The notes: a model not told the origin generated them from the sequence alone. Counted from the stretch's first letter, positions 17,364-27,746 are shown. The stretch: DNA of 64,000 bases from Psychrobacillus psychrodurans (GCA_900114885.1 FOUN01000002.1:1-64000), one strand, 5' to 3'. A program made the numbers and translations.

Positions 17364-18893
17364 ATGGGCTCTACATTTATGGGACTAGAAACTAGTAAAC
17401 GCGGACTTTACACGCAACAATCCGCATTGTATACAACAGGGCACAATATCTCCAACGCAAACACGTTAGGCTATTCACGCCAACGAGTGAATATGGAAGC
17501 CACTTTAGGTTATCCAGGAACAGGACTAAACGCTCCGAAAATTCCGGGTCACCTTGGAACAGGTGTGCAAACACACTCTGTCCAACGAATTCGTGATCAA
17601 TTCATCGATCGCCAGTATCGTCAAGAAACAACGAAACTAGGATATTGGGAATCACGTTCTGATGCAATCTCTCAAATGGAAGACATCATGGCAGAACCTT
17701 CCGAATTCGGATTAAATACGTCACTAGATCAATTTTGGAAATCCCTACAGGACCTTAGCACAAACCCAGAAAATGCAGCTGCCCGTAAAGTAGTAGTGCA
17801 GCGGGGGATTGGTGTAGCGGAATCCTTTAACTATATTCATAAACAATTATCAGATATACAAGGAAACTTAAAAAATGAGATTCTTACATCGACAGATGAT
17901 GTAAACTCTATTTTAAAGCAAATAGCTTCTATAAATGAACAAATACAAGCTATTGAACCAAATGGTTATATGCCAAACGATTTATATGACGCTCGTGATA
18001 ACTTGCTTGATGAACTATCACAATATTTCCCAATTGAAATAGAATATACAAAATCCGGGGGTAATTCATTAGCAATTGCTGAAGGATCTGTAAAAGTATC
18101 AATAAAAACTAAAACAGGCAGTATAGAAGTTATTAACGGAAAAGATGCTGGAAAACTCACTCCAACCGGAATGTCCAAAAATGATAACTTTGAACCTTTC
18201 AATGGCTTTACGATAGAAGGAAGCGGGACAGTAGTTGGTGGCCCATTAACATACAATGACATGGAACTAAACAAAGGCAAAATGTTGTCATTGATTAATT
18301 CGTATGGTCATGGTACAAATACAACTAATGCAGAGGGCTACTATCCCGAAATGTTAGCGAAATTAGATAAAATGGCTTTGGCTTTTGCAGAGAAATTCAA
18401 TGAAATCCATCACGGTGGTACCGATTTAAATGGCGATACAGGTAATAACTTTTTTGTGCCAAAATCAGGTGCTACCATTTCAGCAGGGAATATTTCTGTA
18501 GATTCTATATTTGAAAGTGATCCATCATTAGTTGCTGCCTCTTCTTCAGCAGATAAAGAAGAAGGGAACGGAGCAAATGCGATACTTCTTGCAAACATGA
18601 AGTCTGAAATACTTGCTGGTCTAGATAATGCAACTGTTCAATCATTCTATCAATCGATGATTGGAGAACTGGGTGTAGACGGCGAACAAGCAGTAAGACT
18701 TGCTTATAATTCAGCGACTATCAAGTTAACTGTAGAAAATAATCGTGCCTCTGTCAGCTCGGTTTCTTTAGATGAAGAGATGACGAATATGATTATATTC
18801 CAACAAGCATACAACGCTTCTGCACGAATGATTACAGTAGTCGATGAAACACTAGATAAAATTATCAACGGCATGGGCCGAGTTGGATTATAA
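17364..18893 (+). CDS. flgK: Hook-associated protein 1 FlgK
   Basis: FlgK forms the first hook-filament junction layer. The 509-residue product has the rod/hook N-terminal signature (LETSKRGLYTQQSALYTTGH and NISNANTLGYSRQRVN) and the C-terminal D0 helix (MIIFQQAYNASARMITVVDE, LDKIINGMGRVGL). It starts with ATG after AAGGAGGCG, 12 bases after flgN, and is followed by flgL after 15 bases. Confidence 0.96.
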   Translation: MGSTFMGLETSKRGLYTQQSALYTTGHNISNANTLGYSRQRVNMEATLGYPGTGLNAPKIPGHLGTGVQTHSVQRIRDQFIDRQYRQETTKLGYWESRSDAISQMEDIMAEPSEFGLNTSLDQFWKSLQDLSTNPENAAARKVVVQRGIGVAESFNYIHKQLSDIQGNLKNEILTSTDDVNSILKQIASINEQIQAIEPNGYMPNDLYDARDNLLDELSQYFPIEIEYTKSGGNSLAIAEGSVKVSIKTKTGSIEVINGKDAGKLTPTGMSKNDNFEPFNGFTIEGSGTVVGGPLTYNDMELNKGKMLSLINSYGHGTNTTNAEGYYPEMLAKLDKMALAFAEKFNEIHHGGTDLNGDTGNNFFVPKSGATISAGNISVDSIFESDPSLVAASSSADKEEGNGANAILLANMKSEILAGLDNATVQSFYQSMIGELGVDGEQAVRLAYNSATIKLTVENNRASVSSVSLDEEMTNMIIFQQAYNASARMITVVDETLDKIINGMGRVGL

Positions 18894-18908
18894 TAGGAGG
18901 TCAATCAC

Positions 18909-19796
18909 ATGCGCGTAACACAATCAATGCTTTCAAATAATATGCTACGTAACTTATCTGGTAGTTATAACAAAATGGCGACATTACAAGAACAGATTAA
19001 CTCAGGTAAGAAAATAACACGTCCTTCACAAGATCCAGTAGTAGCTATAAAAGGAATTGGCTATCGTACTGATTTAAACAAGGTAGAACAATATCAACGT
19101 AACCTAGGGGAAGTAAACAACTGGTTAGATAGTTCAGATGATGCCCTAGATAAAGTTGGAATCGCACTTCATCGTGTTCAAGAACTTGTTACACAAGCTT
19201 CAAGTGATACGTTAACACCAGATGACCGCACAAAAGTTGAAAAAGAAATTACACAAATTAAAGAGCAAATACGTGATATGGGGAATACAAAAGTAGGGGA
19301 TAAATACATTTTCTCAGGAACAAATACTAATTCACCTTTACATGACGGAACAAACTTTTTAACAACAGCAACTGCACCAGGTGTAAATAAAGATGTGAAC
19401 ATAGAAGTTTATGATGGAGTAGAAATTACTGTAAACACAAAAGGTCTCGATTTATTTCAAAATATAGATGCTATGATTACCGGGTTAGAGACAGACTTGA
19501 AAGACCCAAGTAAGTCAGGTAAGGACTTCGACAAGTATTTAACATTGAAAAGTGATAACGAGGAGGCTGTTTTAGCTGCACGTGCAGACATAGGAGCACG
19601 TCAGAATCGTGTAGAAATGATGGAAAACAGACTCGGAGCACAAGAAGTCATTGTGACTAAACAACTATCTAACAACGAAGATATTGACTATGAAAAAGTT
19701 ATTACAGAAATGATTACTCAAGAATCGATCCACCAAGCTGCTCTTTCAGTTGGTGCTAAAATCATTCAAGCAACATTAGTAGATTTTATAAGATAA
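18909..19796 (+). CDS. flgL: Hook-associated protein 3 FlgL
   Basis: FlgL is the second junction protein, linking FlgK to the flagellin filament. The 295-residue product has flagellin-like ends, MRVTQSMLSNNMLRNLSGSY at the start and EVIVTKQLSNNEDIDYEKV with a terminal helix at the end. The ribosome site is TAGGAGGT. A hairpin follows its stop. Confidence 0.95.
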   Translation: MRVTQSMLSNNMLRNLSGSYNKMATLQEQINSGKKITRPSQDPVVAIKGIGYRTDLNKVEQYQRNLGEVNNWLDSSDDALDKVGIALHRVQELVTQASSDTLTPDDRTKVEKEITQIKEQIRDMGNTKVGDKYIFSGTNTNSPLHDGTNFLTTATAPGVNKDVNIEVYDGVEITVNTKGLDLFQNIDAMITGLETDLKDPSKSGKDFDKYLTLKSDNEEAVLAARADIGARQNRVEMMENRLGAQEVIVTKQLSNNEDIDYEKVITEMITQESIHQAALSVGAKIIQATLVDFIR

Positions 19797-19798
19797 TA

Positions 19799-19832
19799 AA
19801 AAGCGTTTGGACATCTAGTTCAAACGCTTTCT
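19799..19832 (+). terminator. Hairpin after flgL
   Basis: AAAGCGTTTG pairs with CAAACGCTTT around an 11-base loop, followed by CTTTA. It is terminator-like but lies only 15 bases before the next gene of the same block, so it may attenuate rather than end transcription. Confidence 0.65.
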
Positions 19833-19847
19833 TTAGAGGTGAGATAA

Positions 19848-20402
19848 GTGAACTTTCCCCAATTACAAGTTCGAACGACTGATGCTAAATTAGGATTAAA
19901 TATTGAAAAACCAAATCAAGTTATTCGACAACCAAAAGCATCTCAACATATTGAACAACCAGCTGCAATAGTGGAGATGAATACAACTAGAGGTGTTATG
20001 AAAATAGATTCTTCTCAGGCTAGAAGAGATGTTGGAATGCTCGGGCCATTAGAATCTACCTCTAAATATGCTTCGGAAGGTCGTCAAAAAGGAATGCAAG
20101 GAATTGCAAGGCGTGCAAGTGAAGGTAGACAAATGATGGATATTGCACATAATTCAAATGCGATTGCTTCCATTGCAAAGAAAAATACCTACCCTACACA
20201 GGCAAAATTAGGGATAGACTTCATCCCATCTGTTGGATCAGTAAAATTAGATTACATACCTGCTAAGCTGGATATTAATGTACAAACCAAAAAACCAACA
20301 ATTAGTGCACAGGTCAATAAACCAACACATGAATATACTCCTGGTAACGTATCCGGGTTTATGCTACAAGATTCATCGATAGAAATAGACTTTATTGTCT
20401 AG
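19848..20402 (+). CDS. yviE: YviE-like protein (DUF6470)
   Basis: This 184-residue protein lies between flgL and fliW, as yviE does in B. subtilis. It begins MNFPQLQVRTTDAKLGLN and has repeated K-L-D/G-I/L-D motifs (AKLGIDFIPS, VKLDYIPAKLDINV), typical of this poorly characterised family. The start is GTG, supported by AGAGGTGA. A flagellar role is inferred from position. Confidence 0.8.
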   Translation: MNFPQLQVRTTDAKLGLNIEKPNQVIRQPKASQHIEQPAAIVEMNTTRGVMKIDSSQARRDVGMLGPLESTSKYASEGRQKGMQGIARRASEGRQMMDIAHNSNAIASIAKKNTYPTQAKLGIDFIPSVGSVKLDYIPAKLDINVQTKKPTISAQVNKPTHEYTPGNVSGFMLQDSSIEIDFIV

Positions 20403-20414
20403 AAGGAGCTAGCT

Positions 20415-20846
20415 ATGAATATCGAAACAAAATTTCTTGGCCAATTAACAATAGAAGAAACAGAAATTATACACTTTTCAAGTGGATTACCTGGTTTTGA
20501 GGAAAACAAAGAATTTGTTATTCTTCCTTTAGAGAAAGACTCACCTTTTGCCATTCTTCAATCTATTACGCAAAAAGAAATTGGTTTCGTTATTGCGTTA
20601 CCATTTCTTTTTAAAGAAGATTATGCATTTGATATATCTGAGGAAGATAAAGAAGAGCTACAAATTGAAAAAGCTGGAGATATTCTCACTTATTCTATTG
20701 TGACTTTAAAAGAGCCGTTTAATAATTCAACAATAAATTTACAGGCACCAGTCATTATAAACCATAAAAGAAAAATTGCTAAACAACTTGTGTTGCACGA
20801 AAACAGCTACCAACTAAGATATCCCATTGAAGGGGGTAAACTTTAA
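20415..20846 (+). CDS. fliW: Flagellar assembly factor FliW
   Basis: FliW binds cytoplasmic flagellin and also antagonises CsrA, so that flagellin translation tracks export. The 143-residue protein has the family marks [12 protein letters not shown] and FVILPL at the start. The stop codon overlaps the csrA start (TAATG), so the two are translated together. The hag leader downstream carries the matching CsrA site. Confidence 0.94.
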   Translation: MNIETKFLGQLTIEETEIIHFSSGLPGFEENKEFVILPLEKDSPFAILQSITQKEIGFVIALPFLFKEDYAFDISEEDKEELQIEKAGDILTYSIVTLKEPFNNSTINLQAPVIINHKRKIAKQLVLHENSYQLRYPIEGGKL

Positions 20847-21070
20847 TGCTTGTCCTTTCACGGAAAAAAGATGAATCTATCATGATTGGGGATCAAATAG
20901 AGTTAAAAATACTTAGCGTAGAAGGGGACCAAGTTAAGTTAGGAATTATAGCTCCCAAAAATGTTAAGGTTTATCGGTCAGAAGTATATTTGAGTATCCA
21001 AGAACAAAACAAAGAATCACTGAATATCTCTCCTGAATTAATTAAACAAATTTCAAAAAAAAATATTTAA
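20846..21070 (+). CDS. csrA: Carbon storage regulator CsrA
   Basis: CsrA is a small RNA-binding dimer that represses hag translation when FliW is occupied by flagellin. The 74-residue protein has the conserved [16 protein letters not shown] start, [15 protein letters not shown] strands and the RNA-binding [12 protein letters not shown]. It overlaps fliW by one base and lies just upstream of hag. Confidence 0.96.
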   Translation: MLVLSRKKDESIMIGDQIELKILSVEGDQVKLGIIAPKNVKVYRSEVYLSIQEQNKESLNISPELIKQISKKNI

Positions 21071-21077
21071 AAACTAT

Positions 21078-21103
21078 TAAACATTCTTAATCGAGTACGA
21101 TAA
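21078..21103 (+). promoter_or_regulatory. Sigma-D-like promoter of hag
   Basis: TAAA (21078-21081), 14 bases, then TACGATAA (21096-21103) resembles the sigma-D pattern with two mismatches in the -10 box. It is the best match between csrA and hag and leaves a ~90-base leader. Confidence 0.65.
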
Positions 21104-21114
21104 TACTATTGTAA

Positions 21115-21146
21115 GGTAGAAATCGGGCGGCCGACCTTATTCTACC
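21115..21146 (+). promoter_or_regulatory. Stem-loop at the 5' end of the hag leader
   Basis: GGTAGAA pairs with TTCTACC, with an inner TCGG/CCGA pair. Its position just after the promoter suggests a 5' stabilising hairpin of the abundant hag transcript. Confidence 0.65.
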
Positions 21147-21153
21147 AAACAAA

Positions 21154-21196
21154 TTCCACATGGATGTGGAACTAAATAAAACAAATTCAAGGAGGA
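21154..21196 (+). promoter_or_regulatory. CsrA-binding region in the hag leader
   Basis: TTCCACA and TGTGGAA form a perfect 7-bp hairpin whose four-base loop is TGGA (21154-21171). The core ACATGGATGT is one base off the CsrA consensus ACARGGATGT with GGA in the loop. A second GGA-containing site, CAAGGAGGA (21188-21196), covers the ribosome site. Two spaced sites, one over the ribosome site, is the arrangement known from B. subtilis hag. Confidence 0.85.
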
Positions 21197-21204
21197 ATCT
21201 CACA

Positions 21205-22035
21205 ATGAGAATTCAACACAATATTTCTGCTTTAAACACACACAGAAACTTAACAGCTAACCAATCACAATCTTCTAAAAACCTAGAGAAATTATCTTCA
21301 GGTTACAAAATCAACCGCGCTGGAGACGACGCTGCTGGTCTTGCTATTTCTGAAAAAATGCGTGGACAAATCCGCGGTTTAGATATGGCTTCTAAAAACG
21401 CTCAAGATTCAATTTCTTTAATTCAAACTGCTGAGGGTGCTCTTAACGAAACTCACGCTATCCTACAACGTATGCGTGAATTAGCAGTACAATCTTCAAA
21501 TGATACTAACGTAACTACTGATCGTACAGCTCTTCAACAAGAAGTTAATGCTTTATCTGAAGAAATTACACGTATTGCTAATAATACTGAGTTCAATACT
21601 CAAAAATTATTAAGTGGTGGATTCTCAGGTAAAACATTCCATATTGGTGCAAATGCTGGACAATCTATCAACTTATCAATTGATTCAATGACTGCTACTA
21701 GCTTATCAGTAGCGGGTGCAGCTGCTGGAGAGGGAATTTCTATTAGTTCACAATCAACTGCAGATGCTGCAATTACTACGATCAATGATGCAATTGCAAC
21801 TGTTTCTACAGAGCGTTCAAAACTTGGTGCTGTTCAAAACCGTTTAGAACACACTATCAACAACCTTGGTGCTACTTCTGAAAACTTAACTGCTGCTGAA
21901 TCTCGTATTCGTGACGTAGATATGGCTAAAGAAATGATGGCATTCACTAAAAATAATATCTTGACTCAAGCTGCTCAATCTATGCTTGCTCAAGCTAACC
22001 AACAACCACAAGGTGTTCTTCAATTACTTCAATAA
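21205..22035 (+). CDS. hag: Flagellin Hag
   Basis: This is the major filament subunit. The 276-residue protein has the conserved D0/D1 ends ([55 protein letters not shown] and QGVLQLLQ at the C-terminus) with a short middle and no large outer domains. I start it at ATG 21205 behind CAAGGAGGA, not at the in-frame ATG 21160, which lies inside the CsrA hairpin. The central region is Ser/Thr-rich, which would give sites for the O-glycans built by the island downstream. Codon use is strongly biased toward common codons, as expected for an abundant protein. Confidence 0.97.
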   Translation: MRIQHNISALNTHRNLTANQSQSSKNLEKLSSGYKINRAGDDAAGLAISEKMRGQIRGLDMASKNAQDSISLIQTAEGALNETHAILQRMRELAVQSSNDTNVTTDRTALQQEVNALSEEITRIANNTEFNTQKLLSGGFSGKTFHIGANAGQSINLSIDSMTATSLSVAGAAAGEGISISSQSTADAAITTINDAIATVSTERSKLGAVQNRLEHTINNLGATSENLTAAESRIRDVDMAKEMMAFTKNNILTQAAQSMLAQANQQPQGVLQLLQ

Positions 22036-22046
22036 TTGAAACTTTG

Positions 22047-22080
22047 AAAACCCCTTCTCCTTTGGAGAAGGGGTTTTCTT
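22047..22080 (+). terminator. Strong terminator after hag
   Basis: AAAACCCCTTCTCC pairs with GGAGAAGGGGTTTT, followed by CTTTATTTTT. It ends the hag transcript and marks the left edge of the glycosylation island. Confidence 0.93.
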
Positions 22081-22105
22081 TATTTTTGTATTGTAATGCC
22101 GATAA
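22079..22105 (+). promoter_or_regulatory. Possible sigma-D promoter before the first Maf gene
   Basis: GCCGATAA (22098-22105) is a perfect sigma-D -10 box. The -35 position 15 bases upstream reads TTTA instead of TAAA and overlaps the hag terminator T-run. The spacing is right but the -35 is poor. Confidence 0.5.
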
Positions 22106-22124
22106 TAAGAAAGAGGTGACAAAA

Positions 22125-23843
22125 ATGATTCCCAAATTTGAAATTCTAGAGTTAGAAACAAAACTACATAATTTTACTTTAAAAGTAAATGGTTATTTTT
22201 TACATAGTAAATATGATCCAGAAAAAGAAGCAAAACAATTTATAGATAAAAATTATAAACCAAATCATATAACTATTTTATTCGGATATGGTAAGGGATA
22301 TTTTGCTAAAGCACTAATGGATAGAAAGGAAAAAAAGGATAAAGTAATTGTAATAGAGCCATTAAAAATACCAAAAGTTGAAGAGATAGAGAAGTCAATA
22401 GATTATGTTTATATTCAAGATACAAATGAAGAAGCTATCCAATCATTATTAATAGAAGAACTAAACATATATAGTAATATAAATATTATTTGTTCGCCAA
22501 ATTACAATAATTTATTTCCAGAACTGTATTTGGAACTCTTAACTATGATTAAAGAAAGAGTTAGTATTAATAGAATTATGGAGAATACTATGAGGAGATA
22601 TGCAAGTGATTGGCAAAAGAATTATATATTTAACCTGGGAAACGCATTTATAGATCAAAGCCTATCTAATTTATATAAAAAATATTCCTGTCCTGTCGTG
22701 ATTGTATCTGGAGGACCTTCTTTAACCAAACAAATAGAACAACTCAGACTTGTATTAGATAAAGTAATTATTATAGCAGCAGGCTCTACAATCAATACTC
22801 TATTAAATTTTAATATTGTTCCTGATTATGTAATTTCTATCGATGGTGGGGTACCTAATTATAATCACTTTAAAGGATTATTTTTTAAAGATAGTAAGCT
22901 TATTTATAGTATGTATAATCATCATCAGATACGTGAGAGCTTTAATAATCCATCTTTTTATTTTTTATCAGCGGATGCTAGTAATTTAAGTAGTCATATG
23001 AAAAGTGTGTTAAAAACTGATTTCCCTATAATAACTGGTGGGGGATCTGTAGCAAATTATGCTCTAGCTGTAGGTCTATATATTACACATGGACCGATAA
23101 CGTTTATTGGACAAGATTTGGCATACACAGACAAAAAAACTCACGCAGAGCACAATAAATCATTCTCTATTGTAGATGATGCTTACATAAAGAAAAGAGA
23201 TTTATTTTTGGCAAGGGGATATTCTGGTGAGGATGTTTTAACTGATTATGCTTTTTATACAATGAAAGAAGATTTTGAGGGAATGATCAAATCTAATGGC
23301 CTTCAAGGGTTAATATTTAATAGCACTGAAGGTGGAATATTTTTAGATGGATTTACTCAAATACCTTTTAAGGAGTTTTGTACAACATATATTGATCAAA
23401 ACTACATAAAGAACATAGAGATAAATAGTGTAGAAATTCCACAAAAAACTTCAGTTAAACTGTTCATTGATCAAATAAAGGAAGAAGTTAAAACCTACGA
23501 TAAAATAAAAATACTGTTGAATGATTCACTAAGTGCTCTAATAAAAAATAAAAAAAATGTGAGTTTTTCTAAAGATGTTTTAAAAAAAATAGATAAAAAT
23601 GATGTTAAACTTGATAAACTATATAAGATTGTTCCACTTTCTAGTATACTTGCTCCTATAACAATGGATGTAATGAAAAAATACTCTCCGAAAGCGGATG
23701 AAACTGATATGGAGAAATTTAATAGAGTTTATGAACAAAACACAACGTTATATAAGAGACTCCTAGAAGTAACTAATACAACGCAACAATACACTACTGA
23801 TTTAATAAAACAATTACAAGAAAAATTGGAGATGAGTGAATAA
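22125..23843 (+). CDS. Motility-associated factor (Maf)-type flagellin glycosyltransferase
   Basis: This 572-residue protein carries the Maf/DUF115 domain (VIVSGGPSL, AGSTINTLLN, YVISIDGG, GGGSVANYALA, ITFIGQDLAYT, about residues 190-410), with an N-terminal Rossmann-like part (ILFGYGKGYFAKALMDRKEK) and a helical C-terminus. Maf proteins transfer nonulosonic acids such as pseudaminic acid onto Ser/Thr of flagellin, probably before export. The start is ATG 22125 behind AAGAGGTGA; the open frame extends upstream into the hag terminator but has no ribosome site there. It lies directly after hag and before the sugar genes, the usual place for the transferase. Codons are more AT-rich than in the flagellar genes. 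Confidence 0.9.
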   Translation: MIPKFEILELETKLHNFTLKVNGYFLHSKYDPEKEAKQFIDKNYKPNHITILFGYGKGYFAKALMDRKEKKDKVIVIEPLKIPKVEEIEKSIDYVYIQDTNEEAIQSLLIEELNIYSNINIICSPNYNNLFPELYLELLTMIKERVSINRIMENTMRRYASDWQKNYIFNLGNAFIDQSLSNLYKKYSCPVVIVSGGPSLTKQIEQLRLVLDKVIIIAAGSTINTLLNFNIVPDYVISIDGGVPNYNHFKGLFFKDSKLIYSMYNHHQIRESFNNPSFYFLSADASNLSSHMKSVLKTDFPIITGGGSVANYALAVGLYITHGPITFIGQDLAYTDKKTHAEHNKSFSIVDDAYIKKRDLFLARGYSGEDVLTDYAFYTMKEDFEGMIKSNGLQGLIFNSTEGGIFLDGFTQIPFKEFCTTYIDQNYIKNIEINSVEIPQKTSVKLFIDQIKEEVKTYDKIKILLNDSLSALIKNKKNVSFSKDVLKKIDKNDVKLDKLYKIVPLSSILAPITMDVMKKYSPKADETDMEKFNRVYEQNTTLYKRLLEVTNTTQQYTTDLIKQLQEKLEMSE

Positions 23844-24194
23844 ATGACTGATTTAGTAAGAGAGACAATGCAAAGCTACAACGAATATATTATCGCCTTA
23901 CCACTAGGCTGTCAGGAAATTGCGGATTTACTTAGAGAAGATAAAATTGTAGAAGCCACAAAGAGAATTTTACAATTTAGTGAGGGGATGGCTTGGATAA
24001 TAGATGCAAACCACCTTATTGCTGTAAACGGGATAGAAAATATTTTAGAACCCCAAAAAATCCATGAGTTTTTACAAGAAGTAAATAATGGATTAGAAAT
24101 TCAAGACTTTATAATCATTGCTGATATGTTTGAATACGAAATCAGACCATATTTTGAAGAATCCAGTTTATATGAAATTAGTGAGATGCAGTGA
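23844..24194 (+). CDS. Small acidic helical protein between two Maf genes
   Basis: I do not recognise this 116-residue protein. It is acidic and predicted mostly helical (MTDLVRETMQSYNEYI, IADLLREDKIVEATKRIL, IQDFIIIADMFEYEIRPYFE), with no signal peptide, Cys or known motif. It starts directly after the Maf stop (TAAATG) and its own stop overlaps the next start (GTGA), so the three genes are translationally coupled. This suggests a partner, adaptor or chaperone of the Maf enzymes; that is inference from gene order. Confidence 0.75.
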   Translation: MTDLVRETMQSYNEYIIALPLGCQEIADLLREDKIVEATKRILQFSEGMAWIIDANHLIAVNGIENILEPQKIHEFLQEVNNGLEIQDFIIIADMFEYEIRPYFEESSLYEISEMQ

Positions 24195-25390
24195 ACTATC
24201 AAGTAGAAACTGCAAAAAATGGAGAAGCTACATTACTCCTTAATAATATCTATATTTATAGTAAATATAATCCAAAAGATGACGCAAGTAAGTTTATTAA
24301 GAAAGAATATGATGAAAGTGCAAAAGGCTATTTTTTAGTAGGACTAGGATTAGGGTATCATTTAGAGGCATTACTTGAATTGGATAAAGGGAAACCTATA
24401 ATCGTACTAGCTTTGGATCATAAAGAATTAAAGATTTGTCCATTTATCTCTCAAATGGAACAGTATAAAAACGTTAATATAATAATAAGAATAGAGTCTA
24501 ATGTGGATTTAAGTCAATATAAGGTTATTATCCCGAATCCATGGATGAAAGCAATTGGCCATGAACATAGACTTCACGATGTGTTGGAAGATATTAAAAT
24601 CAGACAAATGAGTTATGTTGCATTGGCTACGGAACTAGAAAAGAATTTTCAAGCCAATAGTAAAAATAATGATCATTCTATTAGTAAGTTTTCCAATACG
24701 TTTCAAGGGAAATCAGCGTGTCTTGTCTCTGCAGGTCCATCTCTTGATGACACGATTAAATTATTAAAGGAAACAAAAGGTAAATCTTTTATTTTAGCAG
24801 TTGGCTCGTCCTTAAATACACTTTTAAGAAATGATATTGAACCTAATGCAGTTATTATTACAGATACGCAAATAAATGTTGTGAACCAATTAGAGAATAA
24901 GGGATATAAAGGATTACTTTTTTATTTAGCAACTGCTAATCATGAAATGACTCGAGTCCATAAAGGGCAAAAAGTAATTATTTATCAAGAAGGCTATTTA
25001 CTTTCAGAGAATGAGGCAAAGGCAAGGAACGAAGATGTACTAGAGACGGGTGGATCTGTGGCAACTACTGCGTTTTCTTTATTAGAGTATATGGGCTTTC
25101 AGAAGGTTATTCTATTTGGTCAAGACTTAGGTTTTAAAGATTATAACACCCATTCGATCTCATCTTCTTCAGGAAATAAAGTAATTAATGGTATTTCATT
25201 TCGAAGAGTTTTGGCTAATAATGGTGAATATATTCATACAACAGCAAATTTAAGTGCATACCTACGATGGTTCGAAAGAAAAGTGAACGAAACGAGTGTT
25301 GAGTTATATAATACATCTTGGGAGGGTGCTAAAATAAAGGGAATTCCTTATTTAGATGCAGCCAGTTTAAAGAATAAACTTGTTTTTTGA
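24191..25390 (+). CDS. Second Maf-type (DUF115) glycosyltransferase
   Basis: This 399-residue protein has the same Maf core as its neighbour (ACLVSAGPSLDDTI, AVGSSLNTLLRNDI, NAVIITDTQ, ETGGSVATTAFSLLEYMG, VILFGQDLGF) in the C-terminal half, behind an N-terminal domain with FLVGLGLGYHLEALL. It lacks the long C-terminal helical part of the first copy and is shorter. Two different Maf enzymes beside two nonulosonate pathways would fit one transferase per sugar or per acceptor site. The GTG start overlaps the previous TGA. Confidence 0.88.
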   Translation: MNYQVETAKNGEATLLLNNIYIYSKYNPKDDASKFIKKEYDESAKGYFLVGLGLGYHLEALLELDKGKPIIVLALDHKELKICPFISQMEQYKNVNIIIRIESNVDLSQYKVIIPNPWMKAIGHEHRLHDVLEDIKIRQMSYVALATELEKNFQANSKNNDHSISKFSNTFQGKSACLVSAGPSLDDTIKLLKETKGKSFILAVGSSLNTLLRNDIEPNAVIITDTQINVVNQLENKGYKGLLFYLATANHEMTRVHKGQKVIIYQEGYLLSENEAKARNEDVLETGGSVATTAFSLLEYMGFQKVILFGQDLGFKDYNTHSISSSSGNKVINGISFRRVLANNGEYIHTTANLSAYLRWFERKVNETSVELYNTSWEGAKIKGIPYLDAASLKNKLVF

Positions 25391-25417
25391 TAATAATAAA
25401 ATATTTTAAATGATAAG

Positions 25418-25456
25418 AAATTTCCCTCTCTTAATTTGGAGCGGGATTTTCTTTAT
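25418..25456 (+). terminator. Imperfect terminator after the Maf operon
   Basis: AAATTTCCCTCTC pairs imperfectly with GGAGCGGGATTTT, followed by CTTTATTATT. Confidence 0.65.
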
Positions 25457-25478
25457 TATTATGAATTTAGACCGATAT
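25452..25478 (+). promoter_or_regulatory. Possible sigma-D promoter before pseB
   Basis: ACCGATAT (25471-25478) matches the sigma-D -10 box with one mismatch; TTTA lies 15 bases upstream, the same weak -35 as at 22079. If real, it would tie sugar synthesis to filament assembly. Confidence 0.4.
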
Positions 25479-25536
25479 ATAGATAGAGTAAATAATGTAA
25501 AAACAATAAGAACTGCATTTTTTTGATAAAAATTAG

Positions 25537-26532
<996 letters not shown>

Positions 26533-26585
26533 ATTTCCATCACAATTGGTTAAATTTTTTAGTATATTAGGTTGAAGGTGATTTT

Positions 26586-27746
26586 ATGGTAAAAGTTTCT
26601 GCGGTAATACCAGCTTTTAATACAGAAAAGTATATAAGAAATGCCGTTATGAGCTTAGTTAATCAGAAGATAAAGCTAGATGAGATAATAATTATTGATG
26701 ATGGAAGCACAGATAACACACTTAAGGTTATTAACTTGTTAGCAAATCAATACAAGAATATTAGAGTGATTGAACAGAGTAGTAATCAAGGAGTATCTGT
26801 TGCAAGAAACTTAGGAATTCAAGAAGCAACAAGTGAGTGGATATTATTTTTAGATGCAGATGATGAGTGTTCAGAACAATTGTTAGATACTTATTTAAAC
26901 AAAATGCGAACAGATTCATTCGAGTCCATCTATTCAGGATACTACCAAATCGATGAGAGCTCTAAGGTAGTATCTGACTCTATTACAGGAAAAAGTTTAA
27001 TAAGTACCGAGGGTTTTTGTAAAGTACTAATTAGAAATCCAATAGTTTCTCCATCAGGATTATTGATAAAAAGAAAGGTCTTACTTGAATTAAAAGGTTT
27101 TGATACATCAATGAAAATGAATGAGGATGTAGATTTATGGCTTCGAATATTAGATTCCGGCTACCAAATAAATCATGTGGAATCACCATTAACTTTTATA
27201 AGAAGACATCGAAATAATACAACTTCCAACATGGAAAAATCACATAATGCTGAAAAAATAATTTTAAATAAATATAATTTAATATATATTGAAGAGAAAT
27301 TTAAAAGTCTTGATAGCACAACACATCAAAATAAACTAGATTTAGTTACATTGCTAATAAGATATGATAAATGGGAAGATGCTAAGAGACTTTTAGATAG
27401 TATTTCTATTTCAAAAACAAATACTTCATATGTATCTTATTTATTTCTAAAATCTTTGTATTATATTTTTGTAAAAGAACATAATGAAGTAGAAAAATTA
27501 ATACAAGAAATCTTGACTGTTAGTCCTGATCATGGAGCTAGTTTAAATAATTTAGGTGTTATTTACGTGAGTAAAAATGAATTTGAACTTGCAAAGGAAT
27601 ACTTTAATAAAGCATTGCATCTACATTCAAATTATATTGATGCAAGAAAGAATCTTAACTTATTAAATTCAGGTTTATACACGATAGAAGAATATAGTTT
27701 TACAAAAAGAGAGTTAAGGAAAGTTTTATTGTCTTATAGTGAATAA
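26586..27746 (+). CDS. Family 2 glycosyltransferase with TPR tail
   Basis: This 386-residue protein has an N-terminal GT-A domain of family 2 (VSAVIPAFNTEKYIRNAV; IIIDDGSTDNT; the metal-binding ILFLDADDE; the acceptor-side MNEDVDLWLR), about residues 1-230. The C-terminal ~130 residues contain TPR-like helices (ASLNNLGVIYVSKNEFELAK). Donor and acceptor cannot be read from sequence. The TPR part may bind a protein acceptor such as flagellin or a Maf partner. Confidence 0.87.
   Translation: MVKVSAVIPAFNTEKYIRNAVMSLVNQKIKLDEIIIIDDGSTDNTLKVINLLANQYKNIRVIEQSSNQGVSVARNLGIQEATSEWILFLDADDECSEQLLDTYLNKMRTDSFESIYSGYYQIDESSKVVSDSITGKSLISTEGFCKVLIRNPIVSPSGLLIKRKVLLELKGFDTSMKMNEDVDLWLRILDSGYQINHVESPLTFIRRHRNNTTSNMEKSHNAEKIILNKYNLIYIEEKFKSLDSTTHQNKLDLVTLLIRYDKWEDAKRLLDSISISKTNTSYVSYLFLKSLYYIFVKEHNEVEKLIQEILTVSPDHGASLNNLGVIYVSKNEFELAKEYFNKALHLHSNYIDARKNLNLLNSGLYTIEEYSFTKRELRKVLLSYSE

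Noticed and set aside
21160-21204. N-terminal extension of Hag from ATG 21160
   Set aside because: That ATG lies inside the CsrA-type hairpin. The flagellin start MRIQHN follows the strong ribosome site at 21189-21196.
22044-22124. Upstream extension of the first Maf protein into the hag terminator
   Set aside because: The extra 27 residues are encoded by the terminator hairpin and sigma-D box and have no ribosome site.
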